From Thermoplasmatota archaeon (GTDB lineage: Archaea; Thermoplasmatota; Thermoplasmata; Thermoplasmatales; Thermoplasmataceae): a stretch of DNA of 32,913 nt. The DNA lies in the NCBI GenBank assembly GCA_023489435.1, contig JAMDCA010000004.1, positions 1 to 32,913 on the forward strand. Reading direction: 5' to 3'. The notes below the pieces were generated by a model, which was not told where the DNA came from, did not search any database, and saw only the letters and a list, made by a program, of their open reading frames with translations. The stretch's first letter is position 1; the number at the start of each line of letters is the position of its first letter. Position numbers and translations under genes: made by a program. Shown in pieces: positions 14,738 through 22,735 of this stretch.

Positions 14738-16096
14738 ATGGATTTTGAATTTTCATACAAAACAAGGACTTCGGACATTGAAAAAATCAAGGGAAACCCA
14801 TGTGACGTGTTAATTGTTGGTGGCGGCATTACCGGTGCTGGAGCTGCGAATATACTAGCTGCAAATGGGCTTAAAGTAGTCCTGGCAGAAAAGGGCGATT
14901 TCGCCTCTGGAACTAGCTCAGGATCTTCGAAGCTTATCCATGGGGGGCTCAGATACCTTGCACAGGGAGAAATAATGGAGGTAAGGAGCCTGCTCAAGGA
15001 GCGTAACTATCTCACCGCGAATACGGAAATTGTCAAACCCATGGATTTCCACATTCTGGTTGACCAGTATTCCTGGAGGAAAGGCACCCTGAGATTTGGT
15101 TTATATCTCTATAACCTCCTTTCTGGAAAATTCTCCATTCCCCGGTTCAGGGAGAACCACGGGCTCTACCCTGAATCAGTCAAGGGATACTTCGTCTACA
15201 ATGACTCTTACACGGATGATTCCCTGCTGGTTATTTCCAACATAGTAACTGCAAAGATGCATGGGGCCGTCTGCCTGAACTATGTCGAAGCTGTGGATTT
15301 CAGCACCAGGGACTCGGGGAGCGAAGTAACCCTTCTGGATCACACCACCGGGAAAAAGTTCTCTGTTGAACCGGAAGTGATAATCAATGCTGCCGGGCCG
15401 TGGGCTGGCGAGATTTCAAGCAAGCTTAACCTGAAGCTCGAGCACGGGCTGAAACTCAGCAAAGGCATACACCTGGTGGTGCCTGCGGACAAGATACCTG
15501 TAAAGAATGCCATCGCCTTCAGGACATATATCGACAAACGGCAGATGTTCATTATACCTCGGGGAGAAGTGGTGCACATTGGAACAACAGACACGTTTAC
15601 AAATGAACCTGATGATTTTAACATTACAGATGAGGATGTGGATTATATTGTGAAGAGCGTTTCGCACCTGTTCCCGGCGCTGAGGAAGGAGGACGTTATC
15701 ACTTCATTCTGTGGCATCCGCCCCCTCTTTGGGGAGGGAAATGATCCCGGTTCAGTGACAAGGGATTTTGAAGTGCGCATGAGGGGAAATGTGCTGAGCA
15801 TCCTTGGGGGGAAGATAACAAACTACAGAACAGCCTCCCAGGATACGGCACTGAAAGTTTCAGAAATGCTTGGAATGAAGTTAAAAGTGAAAGGGCTGCC
15901 AGTTATTGAATACAGGCGCCCTGATTTGAGCCTTCCAGAAAGGATTGAATATGAAATATACCACGAATGCCCCGTTTACACTGAAGACATCATGAGAAGA
16001 AGGGAAGCTGCAAGAATTTATACACTTGATATGGGAAAATCAATTGAGCCTGTGGTCAGGGAGCAGGTACAAAAGGCAGGTATGCTGAAAGGATGA
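14738..16096 (+). CDS. glpD: FAD-dependent glycerol-3-phosphate dehydrogenase (GlpD/GlpA-like)
   Basis: The 452-residue protein has the dinucleotide motif G-G-G-I-T-G (28-33) and the GlpD signature S-S-K-L-I-H-G-G-L-R-Y-L (63-74). Later family landmarks are A-G-P-W-A, I-P-R-G-E-V-V-H-I-G-T-T-D-T and G-G-K-I-T-N-Y-R. It should oxidise sn-glycerol 3-phosphate to DHAP, feeding electrons to the membrane quinone pool. The C-terminal helical domain is shorter than in bacterial GlpD (about 500-560 residues). No glpK or glpF is adjacent; instead it lies between the AGPS-like gene and a lipid kinase gene (4-nt overlap), pointing to lipid metabolism, for example DHAP supply or G3P removal. Confidence 0.88.
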   Translation: MDFEFSYKTRTSDIEKIKGNPCDVLIVGGGITGAGAANILAANGLKVVLAEKGDFASGTSSGSSKLIHGGLRYLAQGEIMEVRSLLKERNYLTANTEIVKPMDFHILVDQYSWRKGTLRFGLYLYNLLSGKFSIPRFRENHGLYPESVKGYFVYNDSYTDDSLLVISNIVTAKMHGAVCLNYVEAVDFSTRDSGSEVTLLDHTTGKKFSVEPEVIINAAGPWAGEISSKLNLKLEHGLKLSKGIHLVVPADKIPVKNAIAFRTYIDKRQMFIIPRGEVVHIGTTDTFTNEPDDFNITDEDVDYIVKSVSHLFPALRKEDVITSFCGIRPLFGEGNDPGSVTRDFEVRMRGNVLSILGGKITNYRTASQDTALKVSEMLGMKLKVKGLPVIEYRRPDLSLPERIEYEIYHECPVYTEDIMRRREAARIYTLDMGKSIEPVVREQVQKAGMLKG

Positions 16097-16956
16097 AGAT
16101 ATTTGCTATTGTCAATCCCATTGCAGGAGGAGGGTATGCCGGGGAAATCTACAGATCAGTACTCAAAGAATTCGAAAAGTTTGACCTTGAGTTCCATCTC
16201 ACTTCTGGCCCCGGCAACGCAACAGAACTGGCAAAGGCTGCCCTGGAAAACGGTTTCACCCACCTGGTATGCATTGGCGGCGATGGCACCCTTAACGAGA
16301 TAGTGCAGGCCATTGCAAAGAGCCCAATCATCCTTGTGCCCATTTCCGCCGGAACGGGTTCTGATTTTGTCAAGTCCACTAATATCAGGGATATCCCGTC
16401 TGTTGTCGAGGCAATGAACAATAACACAAGCCGGAGCATAGACCTTGGAAAGATAACAAGGAATGGCGAGACCAGATATTTCCTTAACATTCTCGAAGTT
16501 GGTTTTGGAGCCCAGGTAATGAAAAGGGTCAATTCAAGGAGGAAAAGCCACGATGGCCGATCCTTCACTTCGGCAGTGCTTGCAACTATACCATCCTACA
16601 GGCCATATGAAATAAGCATTACACACGAAAACGGTTCTGAATCCATGAAAGTGGCAGAGATAATCATTGCCAACGGCAGGTATTTTGGAGGAGGAATGCT
16701 TGCCGCCCCAAATGCAGATCTGGATGATGGCCTTCTGGATGTCCACATTGTAAAAGGTGCCGGAAAGCTCCAGCTCCTCACCAAACTGAGAAAACTGAAG
16801 GATGGGCGCCACATCAATGATCCAGTTGTTTCCTCTATGCGCAGTTCAAGCTTGAAGTTGGAAGGGAAAGCGCCCGTTGAAATTGACGGTGAGGACTTTG
16901 GGGAGCTTCCTGTTGAAGTTGGTGTTGAAAATAACGCCATCAGGCTTATAAATTGA
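16093..16956 (+). CDS. Diacylglycerol kinase-family lipid kinase (DagK/YegS/LCB5 type)
   Basis: The 287-residue protein has the kinase-domain motif G-G-D-G-T-L-N-E (62-69), the upstream N-P-I-A-G-G-G (8-14) nucleotide loop, and P-I-S-A-G-T-G-S-D-F-V. The second domain holds N-G-R-Y-F-G-G-G-M, A-P-N-A-D-L-D-D-G-L-L-D and E-I-D-G-E, all conserved in soluble bacterial diacylglycerol kinases and sphingosine-kinase relatives. It phosphorylates a lipid alcohol (diacylglycerol or an archaeal diether analogue) with ATP at the inner membrane face. It overlaps glpD by ATGA, so the three cluster genes are translationally linked. A secreted phospholipase C-type gene follows after 42 nt. Confidence 0.88.
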   Translation: MKIFAIVNPIAGGGYAGEIYRSVLKEFEKFDLEFHLTSGPGNATELAKAALENGFTHLVCIGGDGTLNEIVQAIAKSPIILVPISAGTGSDFVKSTNIRDIPSVVEAMNNNTSRSIDLGKITRNGETRYFLNILEVGFGAQVMKRVNSRRKSHDGRSFTSAVLATIPSYRPYEISITHENGSESMKVAEIIIANGRYFGGGMLAAPNADLDDGLLDVHIVKGAGKLQLLTKLRKLKDGRHINDPVVSSMRSSSLKLEGKAPVEIDGEDFGELPVEVGVENNAIRLIN

Positions 16957-16998
16957 CAGACAAAAATAATTTGTACATCTAAGTCAATTCTTACCTGT

Positions 16999-18486
16999 AT
17001 GGGTAAACTTTTACCTGCCATCTTCGCCATTATTTTATTTGCTATGGCTTTTGTCCCGGTTTCTTCAGGCTCATCGCCCCATTACTCCCCTTATGCTTCG
17101 GGTTCCGCTGCCACAAAAACGCCAATAAAGCACGTGGTTGAAATCATTATGGAAAACCGTGCCTTTGACAGCATGTTCGGCGTATATCCATTCGTCAACG
17201 GCCTTAGTGGAGGAAATCCTGAGAACCTCACAGTTCCTCTGAACCTCCTTTCCCTGAACAACCCGGCAGTCCTTAACCAACTCAAGGCTGTTCCCAATGG
17301 AACTTACACAAACGGGAATCCTGTGGAAGGGTACATTGCATACCACGGTGACATTAACCACGGGAAAATGAATGGCTTCCTGAATTACTCAGGCCCCAAT
17401 TCCATGGAATATTACACTGCAGCACAGCTGGCTCCCCTCTGGGACCTTGCTGAGCAATATGCCCTTGCAGACAACTATTTTGCAAGTGTCCTTTCTGAAA
17501 CAAGCCCCAACCGGTTAACCAACCTGGCTGGCTTTTCACCTGTCATCAATGATTACGGTCCGCCCCCATACATTCCATTCAACCAGACCATATTCGGTGA
17601 ACTCCAGAACCATGGGCTTCCATGGTCATACTATGTGGCAAATATTTCACAGGGCTCCCCTATCCTTGATTTCATCGGCGGAATACAGCAATACCAGAGC
17701 CACCTGCATAGCTGGAGTTCCTTTTACGGAAGCCTGCATAACAACACCACACCATCTGTCTCCTACCTGATGCCAATTGGAGGGGGCGCCAACGGCTACG
17801 ATATGGGTTCACCTGAGAATGTGCTGAAGGGTGAACTCTGGCTGCTCTACACCATTGAACAGATTATGCACAGCCCGGAATGGAACAGCACTGCCATATT
17901 CCTGACCTTTGATGAGGGCGGAGGAATGTATGACCAGGTTCCGCCTCCGGTGCTTGGAGGGCACCAGCTCGGCCAGAGAATACCCATGATTCTTATTTCA
18001 CCTTATGCAAAAGAGAACTACATTTCCAGCACAGAGATGAACCATGCCTCGATGCTTGGTTTCATAGACTACAACTGGAATCTTCCGGCACTGAACAGGT
18101 TTGTTTCCTTGAGCAATCTTCCCCTGGACATGTTCAACTTCAACCACAATTATGCCTGGGGAAACGCTATCCGGCCACCCGTCAATTTCTCCAACAGCTC
18201 AGTCGTGAGCATTCCCACAAGCGCCTATTTCACATTGGGCAAGATTCCCCATTCTGTTGCAGGCATGTTCCAGATGAAGCCGCAGATACCGTTTAACCAG
18301 TTGGGTTATAACAGGACAGGAAGTTCAGACTTCAATCTCTCACAGGTTTCCACTTCCTATTACAATACCTCCAATTATGCATATTACCCGTTCTTCACTT
18401 CCAGTTATGCCATTCTGGCACTGGCTGTAGCTGATGTGGGCATTGCTTCAGGGATATTCCACCTTGCAAGGAGGAGAAAGCAATGA
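16999..18486 (+). CDS. Secreted, membrane-anchored phosphoesterase (phospholipase C / acid phosphatase AcpA family)
   Basis: The 495-residue protein begins with a signal sequence (LPAIFAIILFAMAFVPVSS). The phosphoesterase motif M-E-N-R-A-F-D follows (51-57), where E-N in the family bind the metal; the later N-x-F-A-S-V-L-S-E-T-S-P-N-R and T-F-D-E-G-G-G-M-Y-D-Q-V segments match the bacterial phospholipase C/acid phosphatase family. Numerous sequons fit export. The C-terminus has one helix and a basic tail (R-R-R-K), so the enzyme is probably anchored outside the cell. Phospholipases C of this family release diacylglycerol from phospholipids; others are acid phosphatases. Its position beside a lipid kinase and GlpD supports a lipid substrate. 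It overlaps the next gene by ATGA. Confidence 0.85.
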   Translation: MGKLLPAIFAIILFAMAFVPVSSGSSPHYSPYASGSAATKTPIKHVVEIIMENRAFDSMFGVYPFVNGLSGGNPENLTVPLNLLSLNNPAVLNQLKAVPNGTYTNGNPVEGYIAYHGDINHGKMNGFLNYSGPNSMEYYTAAQLAPLWDLAEQYALADNYFASVLSETSPNRLTNLAGFSPVINDYGPPPYIPFNQTIFGELQNHGLPWSYYVANISQGSPILDFIGGIQQYQSHLHSWSSFYGSLHNNTTPSVSYLMPIGGGANGYDMGSPENVLKGELWLLYTIEQIMHSPEWNSTAIFLTFDEGGGMYDQVPPPVLGGHQLGQRIPMILISPYAKENYISSTEMNHASMLGFIDYNWNLPALNRFVSLSNLPLDMFNFNHNYAWGNAIRPPVNFSNSSVVSIPTSAYFTLGKIPHSVAGMFQMKPQIPFNQLGYNRTGSSDFNLSQVSTSYYNTSNYAYYPFFTSSYAILALAVADVGIASGIFHLARRRKQ

Positions 18487-19061
18487 GGAGCACGTTGACA
18501 AGATTGGTTCTCACTGTGCTTTTTTCACTATTTGCGACGTCAGTTGCAACAGTGTTGCTTTACTTCCTTCCCGTTCTTGACTATGTTGGCTATCAGACCC
18601 AGATTCCTGATATTCTGATAGGATATGCGATTGGAGCCCTTTTATTCTCAAGTGCCGGAACTGCTGTGGGGCTGTTTACAAGAAGGCCGGTGCTTTATGG
18701 GCTGGTTGCGTCAGCAGTGCTTGCGGTAGTGCTTGCATTTGCATACAGGATGACTGGAATCACCGATAACAGAGATCTAATAATTGGTGCTTTTGCCTCG
18801 CAGAGCTTTGCGCTCTTCTTTTCAGCACTCTTCCAATATTTCCGGTCTGATAAGAGGAAGTTGGTTGCAGCAGGAATATCTGTGTTAGTCTTCACCCTGC
18901 TGAATGTAGTAATATTTCTTGCAATGGCACTTATCTATTTAGATTTCGGGCAGGCTTACCTGCCCAACATCCTTGTCTCACTGGAAACATTATGTGCTGT
19001 TCTTGGCCTGGCAGTTATAATGTTGTTCCTGCTTGGAAAGCCGAAACCCCGTCCCACTTAA
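18483..19061 (+). CDS. Small polytopic membrane protein of the phosphoesterase operon
   Basis: The 192-residue protein has about five to six transmembrane helices (for example LVLTVLFSLFATSVATVLLY and LVAAGISVLVFTLLNVVIFL) and short basic loops, with a C-terminal K-P-K-P-R-P. No motif was recognised. The start overlaps the phosphoesterase stop (ATGA), so the two products are coupled; it may help export, anchor or transport the products of the secreted enzyme. Its stop overlaps the stop of the convergent ThDP-enzyme gene in the sequence TTAA. Confidence 0.7.
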   Translation: MRSTLTRLVLTVLFSLFATSVATVLLYFLPVLDYVGYQTQIPDILIGYAIGALLFSSAGTAVGLFTRRPVLYGLVASAVLAVVLAFAYRMTGITDNRDLIIGAFASQSFALFFSALFQYFRSDKRKLVAAGISVLVFTLLNVVIFLAMALIYLDFGQAYLPNILVSLETLCAVLGLAVIMLFLLGKPKPRPT

Positions 19062-20599
19062 ATGAACAGCCGGGGAACAGTCTTGGGGACATTTGCCACC
19101 AGGAGTTTTGCCTCATTCCCCCGGGCAAGCCATTCCATTTCCTTTAGCTCCGGATCGGCCACCCTTGATTCTATTCCCAGGGATTTTGCCACCTCAATAA
19201 TGTTGTAAGAGAAACTGAGGAATTCAGAATTCTCCACTCCGGGATAGAAACTGGCGGAGAAACTTTTCAGGATTGTGTAGCCTCCGTTATTCAAGACAAG
19301 TATCTTTACGGGAAGTTTGTACTTTGATATTGTCCAGAGCGTTTGGACTGTGTACATGAGCGATCCGTCCCCCACGATCTCCAGAACCTTGTCCTTGAGC
19401 ATGGAAATGCCTGCAGCTGCCGGAAGCCCCCAGCCGAGCTGCCCGCTCTTGGCTGTGAAATATGAATTCTGGCTGTATCCCATGTTCTTCCTGACCAGCA
19501 GAGATGAGGAGATTGCCTCATCCACAATTGTATACCCGGCGAAGAGTTTTCTGGCCTTCTGAAGGACATAGTTGACCCCCATTACCTTCTTTTCGCGCGC
19601 AATAAGCCCTGCGTTTCCCTGATCTTCAGGTTTGCGGAAGCCCCATTTCCCATTGGCCTTATGAAAAAGCGCCTGCAAAAACAGCTTTGGGTTGCTGATC
19701 ACGTAATCGCCCTGTTTGAATGAAGGGGACATTCCAACGGAAACAATTTTCTTGCCGGGCAGCAGTGGTGAAGGAAGGTAAGGATACAATGTGAATTCAC
19801 CTCCGAAATTCACTATGAGATCATAAGGCAGAAGTGCCATGTTTATTGCAGTTGTGGCAGGGGGCAGCTCACCGGCAAAATTTTCGCTGATGCTGTTGAA
19901 TGTGGCCCTGCTGGCAAGGGGCTCTGAGAATACCGGAACCCCCAGGTGCCCGGCAAGTTGCTCCAGCGCCACGATTCCATCATACTGGTCCAGTTCAGAG
20001 CCAGCAACAAATGCTGGGTTCTTTGCATTGCTGATTAGTTCAGAGATTCTTTCAACTTCACCAGAATTCAACAGCTGGACATTTGGGGTGGAATAATCAA
20101 GTCCCATATACTGGCTTTCCTGGTCCATGACCTCCATGGGAAACGACAGGAAAACCGGGCCAGATGGTGGTGAGAGACTAATGGAGTATGCTCTCTTCAT
20201 TGCCCGCTCAATATCTTCTGAGCCCCTGACTTCATATGAATATTTAACTGCAGAGCCCACCAGGCTTTTGAGATCATGCCACAATAGAGGCTCATAGAAA
20301 ACATGCCTGCTGTCCTGCTGGCCGGAAGTTATGATCACAGGGGACCTGTTCATCCTGGCTGTGTGAATGAAAGCCATTGAATTCGCAACTCCCGGGAGAG
20401 TGTGAAGATTAACAAGTGAGGGCTTTCCAGAATATTGTGCGTAGCCATCAGCCATTCCAACGGAAATAGAATCATGGAGGGTGAGTATGTAATCTGAAGT
20501 CCCCCTGAGCATTGGAATTTCAGTTGATCCCGGGTTGCCGAATATTTTGCTTATGCCAAGATCTTTCATAGTCCTGTTGAAAATCTCAAAGCCTTTCAT
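19058..20599 (-). CDS. ThDP-dependent 2-oxoacid decarboxylase, benzoylformate decarboxylase-like
   Basis: The roughly 513-residue protein aligns end to end with benzoylformate decarboxylase. The N-terminal motif F-G-N-P-G-S-T-E-I-P has the substrate-binding serine (Ser25), N-L-H-T carries a catalytic His (His66), and the cofactor motif G-D-G-S...L-N-N lies near the C-terminus. It should decarboxylate a 2-oxoacid to an aldehyde. Two active-site changes stand out: the glutamate that activates ThDP is Asp43 (L-H-D-S where the Pseudomonas enzyme has L-Q-E-A), and the second histidine (Y-H-Q-Y) is replaced by tyrosine (F-T-L-Y-P-Y). The ATG at 20599 overlaps the dehydrogenase stop by one nucleotide (TGATG), so a TTG at 20602 is not needed. 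Confidence 0.8.
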   Translation of the reverse strand: MKGFEIFNRTMKDLGISKIFGNPGSTEIPMLRGTSDYILTLHDSISVGMADGYAQYSGKPSLVNLHTLPGVANSMAFIHTARMNRSPVIITSGQQDSRHVFYEPLLWHDLKSLVGSAVKYSYEVRGSEDIERAMKRAYSISLSPPSGPVFLSFPMEVMDQESQYMGLDYSTPNVQLLNSGEVERISELISNAKNPAFVAGSELDQYDGIVALEQLAGHLGVPVFSEPLASRATFNSISENFAGELPPATTAINMALLPYDLIVNFGGEFTLYPYLPSPLLPGKKIVSVGMSPSFKQGDYVISNPKLFLQALFHKANGKWGFRKPEDQGNAGLIAREKKVMGVNYVLQKARKLFAGYTIVDEAISSSLLVRKNMGYSQNSYFTAKSGQLGWGLPAAAGISMLKDKVLEIVGDGSLMYTVQTLWTISKYKLPVKILVLNNGGYTILKSFSASFYPGVENSEFLSFSYNIIEVAKSLGIESRVADPELKEMEWLARGNEAKLLVANVPKTVPRLFI

Positions 20600-21528
20600 C
20601 AAAGCACCTGATAAGACGGTTCGAGACCCTGGACATATTTGAGCACATTGGAAATTGTATCTGCGATGAAGCGTTGCTGGCTCTCTACAGTAACACCAGC
20701 AATATGAGGTGAAAAAATAACATTTGGAACCTTGAAAAGCTCACTCCCGGGATCAGGGGGCTCCTGAGAATAGACGTCTATGCACGCCCTGACACCTTTT
20801 GACTTGATTGCCTTGATAAGAGCCGGTTCATCCACAACCTCTCCCCTGGAGGTGTTAATGAAGATTGCAGCATCCTTCATGAGATTGAACTCCTTTTCGC
20901 CGATGAATCTGTCCGTTTCTTTTGTGAGAGGCACATGCAGCGAAACAATGTCTGACCTGTGCAGGAGTTCATCCATTGGAGCATAAGACACTCCAAGGTT
21001 CTCCTCCTCTTCCTCTGGAATTCTTACCGGATCAGAATAGATTGTATTGACGCCGAAATATAGGAGCCTTTCAGCCAGCCTTTTTCCAATGGCACCCATG
21101 CCTATTATTCCAAATGTCTTCCCCATAAGCTCTGTGGAATTTGTCAGGAAAGGCCAGTTGCCGTTTACTATTTCGTTGTGGAAGTAAAGGAGGTTCTTCA
21201 GTTGAGCAAGCGCAACGGCGATTACATGCTCCGCCACACTTTCCTTGTTTGCGGTGGGAATGTTGGAAAGCTTCACTCCCCTTTTTCTCAGAGTTTCTGC
21301 ATCCACATTGTCGTAACCTGTGCTTGCGATCTGTACAAATTTCAGGTTTGGGAACTTCGAAACCAGTTGTTCATCCACTTTAGTGAATGTTGTGGCCACA
21401 AGAACTTCGGCATTGCTCTGCCCAAAATCTGTATTTGTGGTTATCTCTGCATCAGGGAGGATCTGCTTAATAGTTGCTTCAACACTTGTGGCGGGGAAAA
21501 ATGGGGGCAAAATGATTAAAATCTTCAC
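20599..21528 (-). CDS. NAD(P)-dependent D-2-hydroxyacid dehydrogenase
   Basis: Starting from the GTG at 21528, about 26 nt from a TATA-like box, the protein has roughly 309 residues. The NAD site G-M-G-A-I-G is followed by an acidic residue (Y-S-D-P), suggesting NAD preference. The catalytic set is present: Arg in N-T-S-R-G-E-V-V-D-E, Glu in Y-S-Q-E-P-P, and His in S-P-H-I-A-G. The family interconverts 2-oxoacids and D-2-hydroxyacids (glyoxylate, lactate, mandelate, phosphoglycerate); substrate choice is not readable. It is translationally coupled to the ThDP decarboxylase gene, so it probably feeds or drains the same 2-oxoacid. Confidence 0.85.
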   Translation of the reverse strand: MKILIILPPFFPATSVEATIKQILPDAEITTNTDFGQSNAEVLVATTFTKVDEQLVSKFPNLKFVQIASTGYDNVDAETLRKRGVKLSNIPTANKESVAEHVIAVALAQLKNLLYFHNEIVNGNWPFLTNSTELMGKTFGIIGMGAIGKRLAERLLYFGVNTIYSDPVRIPEEEEENLGVSYAPMDELLHRSDIVSLHVPLTKETDRFIGEKEFNLMKDAAIFINTSRGEVVDEPALIKAIKSKGVRACIDVYSQEPPDPGSELFKVPNVIFSPHIAGVTVESQQRFIADTISNVLKYVQGLEPSYQVL

Positions 21529-21550
21529 AAAATATAATGATTCATTCAAT

Positions 21551-21558
21551 ATTTATAT
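21551..21558 (-). promoter_or_regulatory. TATA-like box for the hydroxyacid dehydrogenase-decarboxylase genes
   Basis: On the minus strand ATATAAAT is centred about 26 nt upstream of the GTG at 21528, supporting that start and a leaderless transcript. Confidence 0.5.
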
Positions 21559-21581
21559 GTTCTTTTAGCGCAATTATGCAT

Positions 21582-21660
21582 AGAATTTATTGATATTTAT
21601 TATAAAAATTCAGAATTTATGTTGCAATAACGTTCCCATGAAAGAAAAACCAGAATTTAT
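21582..21660. repeat. Three phased direct repeats in the divergent intergenic region
   Basis: AGAATTTAT occurs at 21582-21590, 21612-21620 and 21652-21660, the last two as CAGAATTTAT. The spacings are 30 and 40 bp, about three and four helical turns, so all lie on one face of the DNA. They sit between the divergent dehydrogenase-decarboxylase and alcohol/aldehyde dehydrogenase arms and may bind a shared regulator. Confidence 0.45.
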
Positions 21661-21721
21661 TTGTTCAGAGAATCCCTGAAACAAAAGGAAAATTTCGTTT
21701 TTGCCTAACAAAAATTTAAGT

Positions 21722-22666
21722 ATGAATGGCAATAACATAATTCCGGTCATGAAGGGCATTGGGCTGATCAGCGACAAATTGGACTTTCATATACGCATAT
21801 CATTGAGTTTAAGCCAGGAAATGGGCCTCTTTTTTGCTAAAATAGAAGAACCCATCCCGCTCTATGCAACGCTCAACGATGATTCGGCGGAAATAAGCCT
21901 TTATCTTGGGGAAGAACTCAGGAAGAAATTTGACCCTTCTTTTGGCAAATTTACCCAGACCTCAAAGGGAAAGTTTGATATCCTCAACTTCAAGGCTGAG
22001 GAGCTGATGTTCGAATTCCAGATTTTCAGGGACATTACGAAAATTCCCTCAGTGGTGCCGGGCGGTTTCTACCTTAAAGAAGGGTGGGTGTACGCCGATT
22101 TCAGGTTTCACCATTCATCCCTGCAGAAAGTGAGCGAAATAATGAGGAGAATAACCGAAGCAAAGAACAGGATACACATCTCAAAACTCTCCCCCTCTCC
22201 CGGCCTGGAGGACACCCTAAGGGGAATAATCTCAAGAATTTCAATAACCAACGTTTCATTTTCATACACACCGGAACCCGGCTATCTTCCAAAGGAAGTG
22301 CTGGACGCCAGTCCCATGGCTGAGGCAAAACTTTACTCTGGCGGCATGGAGACAGAATATGAATCGGTGATTTATTCCTCAAAGATCTCCGGCAATGCCA
22401 TAACTGTTGATTCGCAGGAAGGTATCCATGAAACCATGTTTTCAACCCCTTACATGAGGAAACTTATGAGTGAGGTGAGAAGGGAGAAAATACCTGTTGC
22501 TTCGCTTATCGGACAATTTACGGAGACAGAGGTTTTGAACCATTTCTTTGTTCCAAGCTTTATAGCAGACCAGCTTCTTGAAACGATTTTCAGAACCACT
22601 GATGAAACAGGCTTAAAGGGCTTGAAAATCACCGCATACGAAGAACTGACGCCAGAAAATTTCTGA
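21722..22666 (+). CDS. Uncharacterised protein leading the alcohol/aldehyde dehydrogenase arm
   Basis: A TTG frame opens at 21701, but the ATG at 21722 is a more likely start (about 314 residues). The protein is soluble, without signal or membrane segments. It has a beta-rich first half (L-D-F-H-I-R-I-S-L-S-L, P-I-P-L-Y-A-T-L, A-E-I-S-L-Y-L-G-E-E-L) and a helical C-terminus ending L-K-I-T-A-Y-E-E-L-T-P-E-N-F. I recognise no family or catalytic motif. It heads the plus arm of the cluster, 70 nt upstream of the SCP2-domain gene. A sensor or accessory role for the pathway is conceivable. Confidence 0.6.
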   Translation: MNGNNIIPVMKGIGLISDKLDFHIRISLSLSQEMGLFFAKIEEPIPLYATLNDDSAEISLYLGEELRKKFDPSFGKFTQTSKGKFDILNFKAEELMFEFQIFRDITKIPSVVPGGFYLKEGWVYADFRFHHSSLQKVSEIMRRITEAKNRIHISKLSPSPGLEDTLRGIISRISITNVSFSYTPEPGYLPKEVLDASPMAEAKLYSGGMETEYESVIYSSKISGNAITVDSQEGIHETMFSTPYMRKLMSEVRREKIPVASLIGQFTETEVLNHFFVPSFIADQLLETIFRTTDETGLKGLKITAYEELTPENF

Positions 22667-22703
22667 TTTTTCCCGGAAAATCCCTGAGTCGCTGTGGTTC
22701 AGG

Positions 22704-22713
22704 AAAATTTATC
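22704..22713 (+). promoter_or_regulatory. TATA-like box upstream of the SCP2-domain gene
   Basis: AAAATTTATC is centred about 28 nt upstream of the ATG at 22736, supporting that start and a promoter internal to the plus arm. Confidence 0.4.
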
Positions 22714-22735
22714 TACGGTTATCAGTTGGTTCACC

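Noticed and set aside
16093-16956. NAD kinase
   Set aside because: GGDGTLNE is shared with NAD kinases, but the second-domain motifs and length fit diacylglycerol-type lipid kinases.
21582-21660. Possible CRISPR-like array
   Set aside because: Only three 9-bp repeats with unequal short spacers; no cas gene nearby.
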